This document shows positions 1-6,382 of a stretch of DNA of 17,795 bases, one piece after another (position 1 is the first letter of the stretch; each line of letters starts with the position of its first letter). The DNA is from Candidatus Pacearchaeota archaeon. GTDB taxonomy: Archaea > Nanobdellota > Nanobdellia > Pacearchaeales > GW2011-AR1. Position numbers and translations under genes: made by a program. The stretch is taken from NCBI GenBank assembly GCA_002687255.1, contig NYZR01000052.1:1-17795 (forward strand), written 5' to 3'. The notes beneath the pieces were generated by a model. It did no database searches and was not told where the DNA came from. It worked only from the letters and a program-made list of their open reading frames with translations.

Positions 1-34
1 ATCCCCCCCCTATGCGCCGGTTGGTGGTCAAACT

Positions 35-64
35 GGGACAGGATGTGCCCATGTCGTCTATATT
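35..64 (+). promoter_or_regulatory. Possible promoter for the first gene
   Basis: A TATATT element (59-64) lies 18 bases after GGGACA (35-40), which matches the last four bases of a TTGACA -35 box. It would start transcription near position 71, about 100 bases before the first gene. This is the best promoter candidate in the 168-base leader, but the -35 is imperfect and the call is an inference. Confidence 0.35.
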
Positions 65-75
65 CTAGAGGATGG

Positions 76-86
76 TCACCGGGTGA
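76..86. promoter_or_regulatory. Small inverted repeat, possible operator
   Basis: TCACC-G-GGTGA forms a perfect 5-base inverted repeat around one central base. It sits just downstream of the predicted transcription start near 71, a place where a dimeric repressor could bind. No second copy was found near the other promoters, so the operator role is speculative. The remainder of 1-168 holds no gene I can support. Confidence 0.25.
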
Positions 87-168
87 TATTGTGGTTGATG
101 TCTCCCCGGAGAGGTCCGGAGAAGGGGACCGGTAGGAAGTACCTGCCGCCAACATAGGAGGTAACGCG

Positions 169-735
169 ATGGACTACACGTCCCTCGTCGCTACCTTGGA
201 CGGCTTCACCACGACCGCCAAGGCCATGAATGGCCCTGACGTGAAGTGGATTCGCCAACTAGCCAACGTCATGGCATCCACCCCGGACGCCTTTGACATC
301 GACTGGACCGGCGTGGAGGCTGCCCTCCCGAAAACGACTGTGGAAGTCGATGTCGAGGCCGCCGACGCAATAGCGAAAACCCTTGAGGTGCTCGCTAGCG
401 ACGACGACACGGCAACGAAGTCAGTCGAGGACTGGAAGGTAGCGAGGCCAGCCAAGCGTCGGTCATCTGGCGCTAGGCAGCCCAAGGATAGCGATAACCC
501 GACGTGGACCCTCATCACCATTACCGACGGTAGCGGTCAAGAGGTGCACAGGCATTCTCGACAGCCGGGGGCGATTTCGTCCCTCTACTACCCGACGTGG
601 GAATACCTCAGGGATCACAACCTCGCTACCAAGCGAGACTGGGACCCCGTGAGGGAGGCCATGGTGAAGGCGATCCACAACATAGACCCGGAGACCTTCC
701 GGGTCGGAGAGCACACCATCGAGGTGTCGTTCTAG
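169..735 (+). CDS. Unknown phage protein, 188 aa
   Basis: I do not recognise this protein. The ATG at 169 follows a strong AGGAGGT ribosome site (157-163). The product is acidic and helical in its first 80 residues. A basic, serine-rich hinge follows (around residues 90-105, with a PAKRRSS stretch), then a mixed alpha/beta C-terminal half beginning near the residues TWTLITI. The layout could suit a small two-domain nucleic-acid-associated protein, but there is no diagnostic motif. It is the first gene after the leader and is closed off by a strong hairpin at 741-770, so it probably forms a one-gene transcription unit. No signal peptide or membrane segment is visible. Confidence 0.8.
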   Translation: MDYTSLVATLDGFTTTAKAMNGPDVKWIRQLANVMASTPDAFDIDWTGVEAALPKTTVEVDVEAADAIAKTLEVLASDDDTATKSVEDWKVARPAKRRSSGARQPKDSDNPTWTLITITDGSGQEVHRHSRQPGAISSLYYPTWEYLRDHNLATKRDWDPVREAMVKAIHNIDPETFRVGEHTIEVSF

Positions 736-740
736 AAATA

Positions 741-770
741 CGGCGGGGGAGGGCTACCTCTCCCCCGCCG
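741..770 (+). terminator. GC-rich hairpin terminator without U-tract
   Basis: CGGCGGGGGA (741-750) pairs perfectly with TCCCCCGCCG (761-770). The stem extends by about three more pairs, one of them G-T, around the loop CTAC. It starts nine bases after the stop codon of the preceding gene. There is no run of T after it, which is common for terminators in high-GC actinobacterial replicons. It could instead act as a processing or stability element. Confidence 0.65.
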
Positions 771-799
771 TCATGCCCCGTGCATGGTTGCCTTTTTGA

Positions 800-857
800 T
801 CGGGTTCGATTCCTGACCGGGGACGAGGCAGATTGCCTCCACGGAACAGGAGGTTCC
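800..857 (+). promoter_or_regulatory. Structured leader: three hairpins, SD in last loop
   Basis: Three consecutive hairpins can be drawn before the gene at 862. The first is TCGGG/CCTGA around TTCGATT (800-816), which looks like a tRNA T-arm. The second is GAGGCA/TGCCTC around GAT (825-839). The third is GGAAC/GTTCC around AGGAG (843-857). The Shine-Dalgarno AGGAGG occupies 848-853, so it is displayed in the loop and part of the stem of the third hairpin. This may tune translation. No known riboswitch class is recognised. Confidence 0.35.
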
Positions 858-861
858 AGTT

Positions 862-1092
862 ATGACAAAAGGTAAGACGGAATGGAAGGCGACCTTCCCA
901 GTAGGGAAGCCACGCCTACTGACACCGGAGGAGGCAGCCGAGTCTGATCGGCTCGCCGAGGCCGAAGAAGCAGCCGAGATTGCCCGCAAAGGGCATGACT
1001 GTTGGGAGTATGGCTGCTCCCATCCACGCACACCTACTTGCCCTCCCTATGTGGATTGTGAGTTGTGCGGCAACACAATCCAGGTCGGGTGA
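862..1092 (+). CDS. Small Cys-rich protein, possible zinc binding, 76 aa
   Basis: The function is unknown. The ATG at 862 follows AGGAGG (848-853). The first 45 residues are charged and alanine/glutamate-rich, with a likely helix at about 22-43. The C-terminal third is cysteine-rich: C47, C52, C60, C66 and C69, with H45 and H54 nearby, and the last pair in the form CELCG. This fits a small zinc-knuckle or ribbon fold, although the spacing matches no classical finger I can name. It opens a run of five tiny genes that overlap or nearly touch. An acidic helix joined to a metal knuckle would suit a protein-protein adaptor; that is inference. Confidence 0.65.
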   Translation: MTKGKTEWKATFPVGKPRLLTPEEAAESDRLAEAEEAAEIARKGHDCWEYGCSHPRTPTCPPYVDCELCGNTIQVG

Positions 1093-1105
1093 AAGGAGCA
1101 TGGCG

Positions 1106-1261
1106 ATGGGTGAAGGAACGGAGCATGAGGAAATGATGAGGGAGGTGGTCGCTTTCCTGATCGAGAAGGCCCTTAGTGAGAAGCCTTCGAGTTCGTATTT
1201 CGGAGGGAAGGTTACCGCAACCGAGTACGCGTGCTCGCGGAAGGAGTCGACCGATGAGTGA
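1106..1261 (+). CDS. Unknown small protein, 51 aa
   Basis: A short, mostly helical protein rich in glutamate, with no recognised domain. I chose the ATG at 1106 because AGGAG (1094-1098) is seven bases upstream. An in-frame ATG at 1100 is only one base from the same site, and the reading frame also stays open further upstream without a better ribosome site. The stop overlaps the start of the next gene by eight bases, which suggests coupled translation. A single cysteine (C43) and no hydrophobic segment are seen. The product is probably cytoplasmic. Confidence 0.5.
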   Translation: MGEGTEHEEMMREVVAFLIEKALSEKPSSSYFGGKVTATEYACSRKESTDE

Positions 1262-1469
1262 ATGCAACAAGGCAGGCCCCGACTGTGAGGGTCCTGTCAC
1301 CTACTGGACGAGGCCTAGTGACTACTCGTCATGGCTGAAGTGTGCCCACCACCAAGATCAGGCGAACGGTCTGTTCGATCGGGTCAACCGCACCTACGGT
1401 GTCACCTCTGACGTGGCACCCGGGTGGATCGACCCGAGTGTGTGCGGGGAGGTGTGGGATGACGACTGA
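1254..1469 (+). CDS. Small zinc-finger-like protein, 71 aa
   Basis: The ATG at 1254 has AGGAG at 1242-1246, seven bases away, and overlaps the preceding stop by eight bases. The protein has C4 and C11 (C-x6-C), and about 19 residues later C30 followed by H32 and H33 in the string LKCAHH. This arrangement resembles the small treble-clef or zinc-ribbon modules found in many phage proteins, where two N-terminal cysteines pair with a later C-x-H group. The rest is tryptophan- and aspartate-rich with an acidic tail. The zinc-binding role is inferred from residue spacing only, and the biological role is unknown. Confidence 0.65.
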   Translation: MSECNKAGPDCEGPVTYWTRPSDYSSWLKCAHHQDQANGLFDRVNRTYGVTSDVAPGWIDPSVCGEVWDDD

Positions 1470-1614
1470 CCCCGACGAACAACAAGTATTCGCAGGCATG
1501 GACGTGCCTGAGGTCGCATCACCCGACTATGTGCGGGCGATGATCGAAGCAATGCGTGAAACCCTTGCAGCCGCGAGGCACAACACGCGGGTACTAGAAG
1601 GAAAGGAGTCGTGA
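1459..1614 (+). CDS. Unknown small helical protein, 51 aa
   Basis: The ATG at 1459 lies five bases after GGGGAGGTG (1445-1453) and overlaps the end of the previous gene by 11 bases in another frame. The product is acidic at the N terminus and then forms one long predicted amphipathic helix (about residues 22-47), which could dimerise. No family is recognised. Its stop TGA shares one base with the ATG of the next gene, so translation is probably coupled along 1254-1727. Confidence 0.55.
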   Translation: MTTDPDEQQVFAGMDVPEVASPDYVRAMIEAMRETLAAARHNTRVLEGKES

Positions 1615-1727
1615 TGGCGAAGTTCGCTACTTACGTTGGTTGGGCGTTTATGCTCGCTGTGGCTGGGTTGTTGATCGGCTACGGAATGGGTTGGCTGCTC
1701 GACAACGCGCCCCTGTGGGACGTGTAA
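1614..1727 (+). CDS. Membrane microprotein, 37 aa
   Basis: This gene is short and easily missed. The ATG at 1614 shares its first base with the preceding TGA, and AGGAG (1604-1608) is five bases upstream. The peptide has a short MAKF start, one hydrophobic helix (about residues 5-29, containing the glycines GLLIGYGMGW), and a short acidic tail ending PLWDV. This is a classic single-pass small membrane protein. Such peptides in phages may be holin accessories, superinfection-exclusion factors or modulators of host membrane enzymes; nothing here separates these roles. It ends the first operon, 18 bases before a strong promoter. Confidence 0.6.
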   Translation: MAKFATYVGWAFMLAVAGLLIGYGMGWLLDNAPLWDV

Positions 1728-1745
1728 AGACCTCGGGGCCTACTC

Positions 1746-1774
1746 TTGACAACCCCGCACACCTCGTGTATAAT
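1746..1774 (+). promoter_or_regulatory. Perfect consensus sigma-70-type promoter
   Basis: TTGACA (1746-1751) and TATAAT (1769-1774) are separated by exactly 17 bases, so both hexamers match the housekeeping consensus. Transcription should start near 1781 and give a leader of about 37 bases before the TTG start at 1818. It lies in the only clear intergenic gap between the first run of small genes and the next unit. Such a strong unregulated-looking promoter is typical of phage immediate-early transcription. Confidence 0.85.
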
Positions 1775-1817
1775 GTCGGGTGTGGACAGATGTACCGTGC
1801 AACAGAAGGAGTAAACC

Positions 1818-2117
1818 TTGCAAGATTCACTCTATGTCGGTGACGGGCCGTGGGACGAGCCGTGCCCCGACATGACCGACCCCGACTACGGGGCAAAAGG
1901 ACGGGCGCATTGCGCCCGGTTCATCGAGCAGATACGAACCCACTACGGGGCTGAACCAACGGGTGGACGACTGTTCATCAAGAGCAACCCACACGACTTC
2001 GGCAACTACTACAGCGTCGAGTACGGCTGGAGCAACGACAAAGCGGCAGCGTACGGGTTCGACATCGAAGCCGACAGAAAGAACGCTCTCTGTCGTTGGG
2101 ACCCCGTAGTCGCATGA
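1818..2117 (+). CDS. Unknown early phage protein, 99 aa
   Basis: The gene begins with TTG at 1818, six bases after AAGGAG (1806-1811). No ATG or GTG in this frame has an equally good ribosome site. It is the first gene behind the consensus promoter, so it should be expressed early and strongly. The protein is acidic and aromatic-rich, with a short basic stretch near the centre. The alternation in the second half (LFIKSNP, YYSVEYGW) suggests beta strands. No signal peptide or membrane helix is visible. It may be a host-takeover protein by position, but this is inference and no family is recognised. Confidence 0.7.
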   Translation: MQDSLYVGDGPWDEPCPDMTDPDYGAKGRAHCARFIEQIRTHYGAEPTGGRLFIKSNPHDFGNYYSVEYGWSNDKAAAYGFDIEADRKNALCRWDPVVA

Positions 2118-2148
2118 GCAAGATCAACCTCGAAGCCCGGCTTGATCG

Positions 2149-2171
2149 GATCATGGGGTTCGCCCCTGATC
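2149..2171 (+). other. UUCG-loop hairpin flanked by GATC sites
   Basis: GATCA and GGGG pair with CCCC and TGATC around the tetraloop TTCG, with one bulged T at 2154, giving a stem of nine pairs. TTCG loops are unusually stable in RNA. The hairpin lies between the stop of the preceding gene and the strong ribosome site at 2213, a stretch that can also be read as an in-frame extension of the next gene. It may be a structured spacer, a processing site or chance. Confidence 0.35.
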
Positions 2172-2227
2172 ATGGTGCTGCTGCCGTAAAGCGCAGCGGC
2201 CTGAAGTTGAGGAAGGAGGTGAAACTT

Positions 2228-2620
2228 ATGGACACGACCACAACCCAGAGTCGGCCAAAGGACTGGCTCCGGAGGACGGTGCTCGACATGATCGAACAGC
2301 ACCCGATCCGTGACTGGACCCCGGCAGAGATGGACGAGCAAATCGGGCACAACAACCGTGACTCGGTGAACTCCACCCTGTCCGACCTGCACCGGGGGAA
2401 CCAGTACCCGGTGAGACGGGTCGCACCCGGAAGGTACCGGTACGTGACACCCTCGACGAAGAACAACCTCGTTGAGAAGGTGGAACGCATCACCCGTGGT
2501 GACGGACTCCGTGCAGGAGACCTGTTGGAAGTTGTATTTGTGCGAGGGGACAAGACCCTCGCCGTTGACTCCAACGACAACCTGCTGGTGATCTCGGCCC
2601 GCACAGTCGAGAACCTCTGA
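2228..2620 (+). CDS. Winged-helix-like DNA-binding protein, 130 aa
   Basis: Residues 11-75 look like a winged helix-turn-helix: a first helix (KDWLRRTVLDMIEQHP), a short helix at TPAEMDEQI, a recognition-like helix around RDSVNSTLSDL, and a beta wing ending GRYRYV. Residues 83-130 form a second small beta-rich region (AGDLLEVVF onward). The ATG at 2228 is preferred because AAGGAGGTG (2213-2221) is six bases upstream. The frame is open back to an ATG at 2114 that overlaps the previous stop by four bases, so a 168-residue long form is possible. It is probably an early transcription regulator. The target is unknown, and the domain call rests on pattern reading. Confidence 0.7.
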   Translation: MDTTTTQSRPKDWLRRTVLDMIEQHPIRDWTPAEMDEQIGHNNRDSVNSTLSDLHRGNQYPVRRVAPGRYRYVTPSTKNNLVEKVERITRGDGLRAGDLLEVVFVRGDKTLAVDSNDNLLVISARTVENL

Positions 2621-2631
2621 CACCAGCCCTT

Positions 2632-2673
2632 ACAGCCCCGTCCCTCCCTCCCCTTCAGGGGGCGGGGCTGTTT
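2632..2673 (+). terminator. Intrinsic terminator-like hairpin
   Basis: ACAGCCCCG (2632-2640) pairs with CGGGGCTGT (2663-2671), and an inner CCCC/GGGG stem closes around TTCA. The outer stem is followed only by a short T run (2671-2673). It lies 11 bases after the winged-helix stop and ahead of the ATPase gene. It also argues against the TTG at 2672 as the start of the next gene, because that codon sits in the hairpin's 3' edge. Confidence 0.65.
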
Positions 2674-2719
2674 GGGGTGGCTTCAGCCACCAACTCTTGA
2701 CAGGAAGGAGCAAGAGAAA

Positions 2720-3811
2720 GTGCTAAGGAAATCTGAACACCCTGAACAACGAGAGGTTCTCGAACCCATCGTTGTTCACCCCGAGAAAGTCGGGAAACAA
2801 ACGGGTGTCGTAAAGGTAGCAACCCCTGACGCCTTCACATACGGGCCAAAGGGAGTGGAACTACCAAAGTACGACCCCGAATCATTCCCCGAATCAGATC
2901 GGGTCAAAATCCCGAAGGAATCCACCTTCATCGACCACGACGGCCTCCTTTACTCGGTGGCTGTCGACCTCAAACGAGGAAAGGTGCCGATGATGTGGGG
3001 TCCCTCCGGGGTAGGGAAAACACAGTTGGCCCGACACATGGCCTTCTTGATGCAAGTCCCATTCGAGCGTATCCCGCTCGGAGAGACAAGCGAACGAGAA
3101 GATGTGACCGGGCACTACGAACTGAAAGGTTCGACCACAGAGTGGGTGCAGTCCCGTCTAGCCCGATCATTTGGGCGACCGGGAGTCATATGCATCGACG
3201 AGTGGAACGCTGCACCACCCGCTGTGCTACATGTGGCACGACCCGTCCTCGACGACTCAGCGCAACTCGCGTTGGATGCCTACGACGGACGAATCCTGCT
3301 CAAGCATGAACACAACTTCGTTATCGCAACAGGAAACCCGGACTGGATGCCCCAGTACGCAGGTTTGCTGCCACTATCCGAAGCAGATGCCGACAGGTTG
3401 TCGCACATCTCCGTCGGGTGGCCGGAAACGGTGATCGAAGCAGAGATACTCCTCAACCACATCAAGTCACGGGACCTAGACAGGGTTCCAGCGTGGCAGG
3501 TTGTATGCGGGTTGATGGCATGGCAAGACCTTCGAAGCAACATCGACGACGGCAGCCTCGGGATCACCGCAGGCACACGGTCGTTGATGAACTTCGTGGA
3601 ACTCCTCCAGTACCACCCGGTGCGGGAAGCCATGTCGAAAGTGTACGAACGAATGGACTCCCAGTCGTTCAGCAAAGTCATGCACGTACTCGACCATCAC
3701 AACTGGGACAAGTACCAGAACCCGACAGCGACAGACCTGATTGCCGAATCGGAAGACCCGATCGTCGAACTCCTGTCTCGCATATCGGAAGAAGGTGACG
3801 ACGTTGGATAA
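2720..3811 (+). CDS. MoxR/CobS-like AAA+ ATPase, 363 aa
   Basis: This is an AAA+ ATPase of the MoxR/CobS type, enzymes that remodel partner proteins by ATP hydrolysis and usually work with a VWA-domain protein. Visible motifs are Walker A GPSGVGKT (residues 94-101), Walker B VICIDEWN with D160 and E161, and the sensor-1 string IATGNPD (ATGN at 203-206). The C-terminal third is helical, as expected for a lid. The first 70 residues are charged and poorly conserved in appearance. GTG at 2720 is chosen because AAGGAG (2705-2710) is nine bases upstream; an upstream TTG at 2672 sits in a terminator. It overlaps the VWA gene by eight bases. CobS-like proteins occur in cyanophages and some mycobacteriophages. 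Nothing here supports cobalamin synthesis. Confidence 0.88.
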   Translation: MLRKSEHPEQREVLEPIVVHPEKVGKQTGVVKVATPDAFTYGPKGVELPKYDPESFPESDRVKIPKESTFIDHDGLLYSVAVDLKRGKVPMMWGPSGVGKTQLARHMAFLMQVPFERIPLGETSEREDVTGHYELKGSTTEWVQSRLARSFGRPGVICIDEWNAAPPAVLHVARPVLDDSAQLALDAYDGRILLKHEHNFVIATGNPDWMPQYAGLLPLSEADADRLSHISVGWPETVIEAEILLNHIKSRDLDRVPAWQVVCGLMAWQDLRSNIDDGSLGITAGTRSLMNFVELLQYHPVREAMSKVYERMDSQSFSKVMHVLDHHNWDKYQNPTATDLIAESEDPIVELLSRISEEGDDVG

Positions 3812-6023
3812 CCTCGACCACCCCGGCATCGAAGTTCTTTCCGAATACGGCACAGCCGAGGAGTATGCCGAAGCGGCGAGGGTAGCGGCACGGCTCCTGC
3901 CGAGGTTCTCAGACATTGTGAGAACCTCGGCAGGAGACCCCGGAATCAAAGTCAGCCTGAACACATCCGGGTTGGGGCCCTGCACCGACGGCGACACGGT
4001 ACACCTACCGGTGTGGCCCTCGTTCGCCGGTGTAGACCCCGACAACCCGTGTGTGTGCGACGACGACCCGGATCGTTGCCTCTACCACATCAACGTCGGG
4101 TTTCTGCTGCACGAAGCAGCCCACATCAGCCAAGGGTCCACCAAACCCTGCGACAACGAGTTCTACGACCTTCTCCACACAGGGATACGAAACCTTCTGG
4201 AAGAACTTCCATCCGAGTTCGTAGAGAAGTTCGAAACATACTGCTACGGCGGGTTGGTGTCGATCACCAACCCTGACGCACGATCCGGGAACCCGTTGTC
4301 GGCATTGGAAGTAGCGAGTTGGTTCAACCCGGAAGCACCGTTCATAGCGAACGCTTTCGAAGATGCCCGGATCAACAAAGCAGTTGGCGACAGCCGATCT
4401 GCTTTAGGTCAACAGATGGAACGACTCGTGCATGAACTCATAGCACGGGCAGCCACCGGAGAAGGCATCAGCCAAGGCGCAATCGGATACCAGATCGGAG
4501 TCGCTGTCGAGGTTGAACTCGAACACGGATACGACCTGAAACCGACGCTGAAGTCAGACACCGTGCTGGCCTGCCTCAACGACCCCGTTGTAGCCAAGAT
4601 AATCAAACTCGGTGAACCCACATCGACAGCGGGTTCCGTTGCTGCTGCTGTGGTACTCACCGAGTATGCACGGGAAACATACGGGTTGTTCGAACATCGA
4701 CAACCCGACGACGAGGACACCTCGCGTACAGGATCAGGGCGTGCCGCATCCAAGTCGATACAATCAGGTAAAGACATGGAGTCCGACGGCAAACTGAAAG
4801 AAAGTCAGCGGCTTCGCGACAAGCGAGAAATGGAAGAAGCCCGCAACAGTATGCAAAGGCGGGCTTCGCGTACCGCTAATGCTGAAACTGAAGGCCGAAC
4901 CAACTACAGGGCAAACCGAGGGGTCAGCGATCCCGGTGGAGTTGACGCACCCGGCATGGCAGAAATCGCTGAAGCGACGAACGCAGCCCGAGACGGAGAA
5001 GAATCTGAAAACCTCAGCGAACTCATGCAACTCCCCGGAGGTTCAGGGCTGGTAGGAGAATCAGGTGAAGGAAGATACGTGCCTGTCATCCTGCGACCCA
5101 ACTACTCTAGGAGAACGAGTCGTGCTGTAATCAAAATCCTCGAAGGGTACAAATACCCGAGTGACGGAGGGTTTGATGGTGCTGCACAGTTGGAAGTCGA
5201 CGTTCAGCGACCCGTGCAACAGGCGCAACGCAAGTTGGCTGACGCCCTTGGCATGAACAGGAGGTCGGCGTCGGTACCGAACCTTGTGCGAGGAAGGTTG
5301 CATGGCAGCAAACTTGCACGAGTACCGACCGGTAACCGGCGGGCATTTCGGAGAATCGAGAAACCCCGGAAACGCTCCTACGCTGTACTCATCGGCGTCG
5401 ACCAATCAGGTTCCACCGGCGACGAAGCAATCGGACAACTACGGCAACTCGCATACGCACAAGCCACGTTGCTTGACAGAATGGGAGTTCCGTTCGCTGT
5501 AGCCGGGCACACCGGGTCGAGTTACCACTTCGACGGGTCCGATGTCGAGGATTCGTTCCAAGAACAGGTCAGCGCCGACTTCGGTGGGAAATACGGGCAT
5601 TTGATGACGGTACAACTCGTCAAGAACTTCGCTGAACCTTGGGATCAAGCAGCACAGTCGGCGTTGGCGGTGCTGCAAGCGTCGCATCAGAACCTTGACG
5701 GGTTGACGATGCGAACCTACATCAACATGCTCTGCACACAACGAGCCACCGACCGGATCTTGCTCTACTACACCGACGGTCAAATGCCTGCCGAGGACTA
5801 CGAAAACCAAGTATCCATGTTGCAAGCCCAATGCAGACGGGCGAAAGCGATGGCGCAACTACCCGACCGGCGACTCCACGTCGTCGGCATCGGGCTGGGG
5901 TGCGACGACCCGAAACAATACGGGTTGGACACCATAGAAGTCGACCCTGACGACATGGAAGAAGGGGTCCACAAGGTTGTTGACGGGCTGGCAGAACGCA
6001 TCGCCCGCACGGTCGGTGGATGA
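3804..6023 (+). CDS. Metallopeptidase-like/CobT-like VWA protein, 739 aa
   Basis: This is the likely partner of the preceding AAA+ ATPase. The N-terminal half holds an HEAAH motif (H103, E104, H107), the signature of zinc-dependent peptidases. A downstream FEDARIN segment could give a further ligand. A small cysteine cluster (CVCDDDPDRC) lies just before it. The middle is a charged, helical linker. The C-terminal third is a VWA domain close in layout to CobT: a lead-in GRLHGSKLARV, the MIDAS DQSGS (533-537), NLDGLTM, YTDG (T657-D658-G659) and VVGIGLG. TTG at 3804 follows GAAGGTG (3791-3797) by six bases; GTG at 3795 is an alternative. It overlaps the ATPase stop. Peptidase activity is inferred from the motif alone. 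Confidence 0.85.
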   Translation: MDNLDHPGIEVLSEYGTAEEYAEAARVAARLLPRFSDIVRTSAGDPGIKVSLNTSGLGPCTDGDTVHLPVWPSFAGVDPDNPCVCDDDPDRCLYHINVGFLLHEAAHISQGSTKPCDNEFYDLLHTGIRNLLEELPSEFVEKFETYCYGGLVSITNPDARSGNPLSALEVASWFNPEAPFIANAFEDARINKAVGDSRSALGQQMERLVHELIARAATGEGISQGAIGYQIGVAVEVELEHGYDLKPTLKSDTVLACLNDPVVAKIIKLGEPTSTAGSVAAAVVLTEYARETYGLFEHRQPDDEDTSRTGSGRAASKSIQSGKDMESDGKLKESQRLRDKREMEEARNSMQRRASRTANAETEGRTNYRANRGVSDPGGVDAPGMAEIAEATNAARDGEESENLSELMQLPGGSGLVGESGEGRYVPVILRPNYSRRTSRAVIKILEGYKYPSDGGFDGAAQLEVDVQRPVQQAQRKLADALGMNRRSASVPNLVRGRLHGSKLARVPTGNRRAFRRIEKPRKRSYAVLIGVDQSGSTGDEAIGQLRQLAYAQATLLDRMGVPFAVAGHTGSSYHFDGSDVEDSFQEQVSADFGGKYGHLMTVQLVKNFAEPWDQAAQSALAVLQASHQNLDGLTMRTYINMLCTQRATDRILLYYTDGQMPAEDYENQVSMLQAQCRRAKAMAQLPDRRLHVVGIGLGCDDPKQYGLDTIEVDPDDMEEGVHKVVDGLAERIARTVGG

Positions 6024-6039
6024 GGTGTACGGAGCGGTC

Positions 6040-6108
6040 ATGTGGTTCGCCATATGGGGCTTCGTCTTCACCTGTTTTCTCAAAGCCATGGAGGCTTTGG
6101 GTTGGTAA
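6040..6108 (+). CDS. Possible 22-aa membrane microprotein
   Basis: In the 107-base gap between the VWA gene and the next gene, an ATG at 6040 preceded by GGAG (6031-6034) opens a 22-codon frame. Its first 14 residues are almost entirely hydrophobic and aromatic (MWFAIWGFVFTCFL), followed by a short amphipathic end. A GTG at 6025 would add five residues. It fits a single membrane helix, and it fills an otherwise unexplained gap in a compact region. It is very short, so chance cannot be excluded. Confidence 0.4.
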   Translation: MWFAIWGFVFTCFLKAMEALGW

Positions 6109-6130
6109 ACAACAAACAAAGGAGAGTTAC

Positions 6131-6382
6131 GTGAACAAATGCCCGAGATGCGACGAAGCAAACATGCGGGAGCCGTTACAAATCAACGCCCTGAGTCGGA
6201 CAACCAGAGGTGTTCAAGACGAACCCGTGTACGTCTGCTCCGATTGTGGAACAGACGAAGGGCTCGAAGAATACTACGGGTTCGCGACTCCTCAGACAGA
6301 ATGGCCGATCACAGGTCGCACATACGGGCCAGAGATCGAAGAAATGAAGGTCCAGTACCTGAAATGGTGTGTGGCGCAATGA
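6131..6382 (+). CDS. Zinc-ribbon-like protein, 83 aa
   Basis: GTG at 6131 follows AAAGGAG (6118-6124) and starts a protein with two CxxC pairs, CPRC (C4, C7) and CSDC (C36, C39). This is the layout of a zinc ribbon, a fold used for binding nucleic acid or protein. The frame is open upstream but without a ribosome site, and the start chosen places the first CxxC at the N terminus as usual. The remaining residues (about 45-83) are acidic and tyrosine-rich with one helix. The stop overlaps the next ATG by four bases (ATGA). No specific family is assigned. Confidence 0.7.
   Translation: MNKCPRCDEANMREPLQINALSRTTRGVQDEPVYVCSDCGTDEGLEEYYGFATPQTEWPITGRTYGPEIEEMKVQYLKWCVAQ

Noticed and set aside
761..824. 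Possible complete tRNA gene
   Set aside because: Only the T-arm and an acceptor-like end can be drawn; no anticodon stem or D-arm fits, and the 5' side is the terminator stem.
2009..2623. 204-codon minus-strand open frame across the winged-helix gene
   Set aside because: The plus-strand genes here have strong ribosome sites and a promoter; the minus frame has neither and reads like reversed codon bias.
2697..2726. TTGACA at 2697 sharing ACTCTTGACA with the strong promoter at 1742
   Set aside because: No -10 box at a usable distance, and transcription from it would start after the ATPase ribosome site. Treated as chance or relic.
2720..6023. Cobalamin (cobaltochelatase) biosynthesis genes
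   Set aside because: Only the ATPase and VWA parts are similar; no CobN-like subunit or other pathway gene is present, so a chelatase role is not supported.
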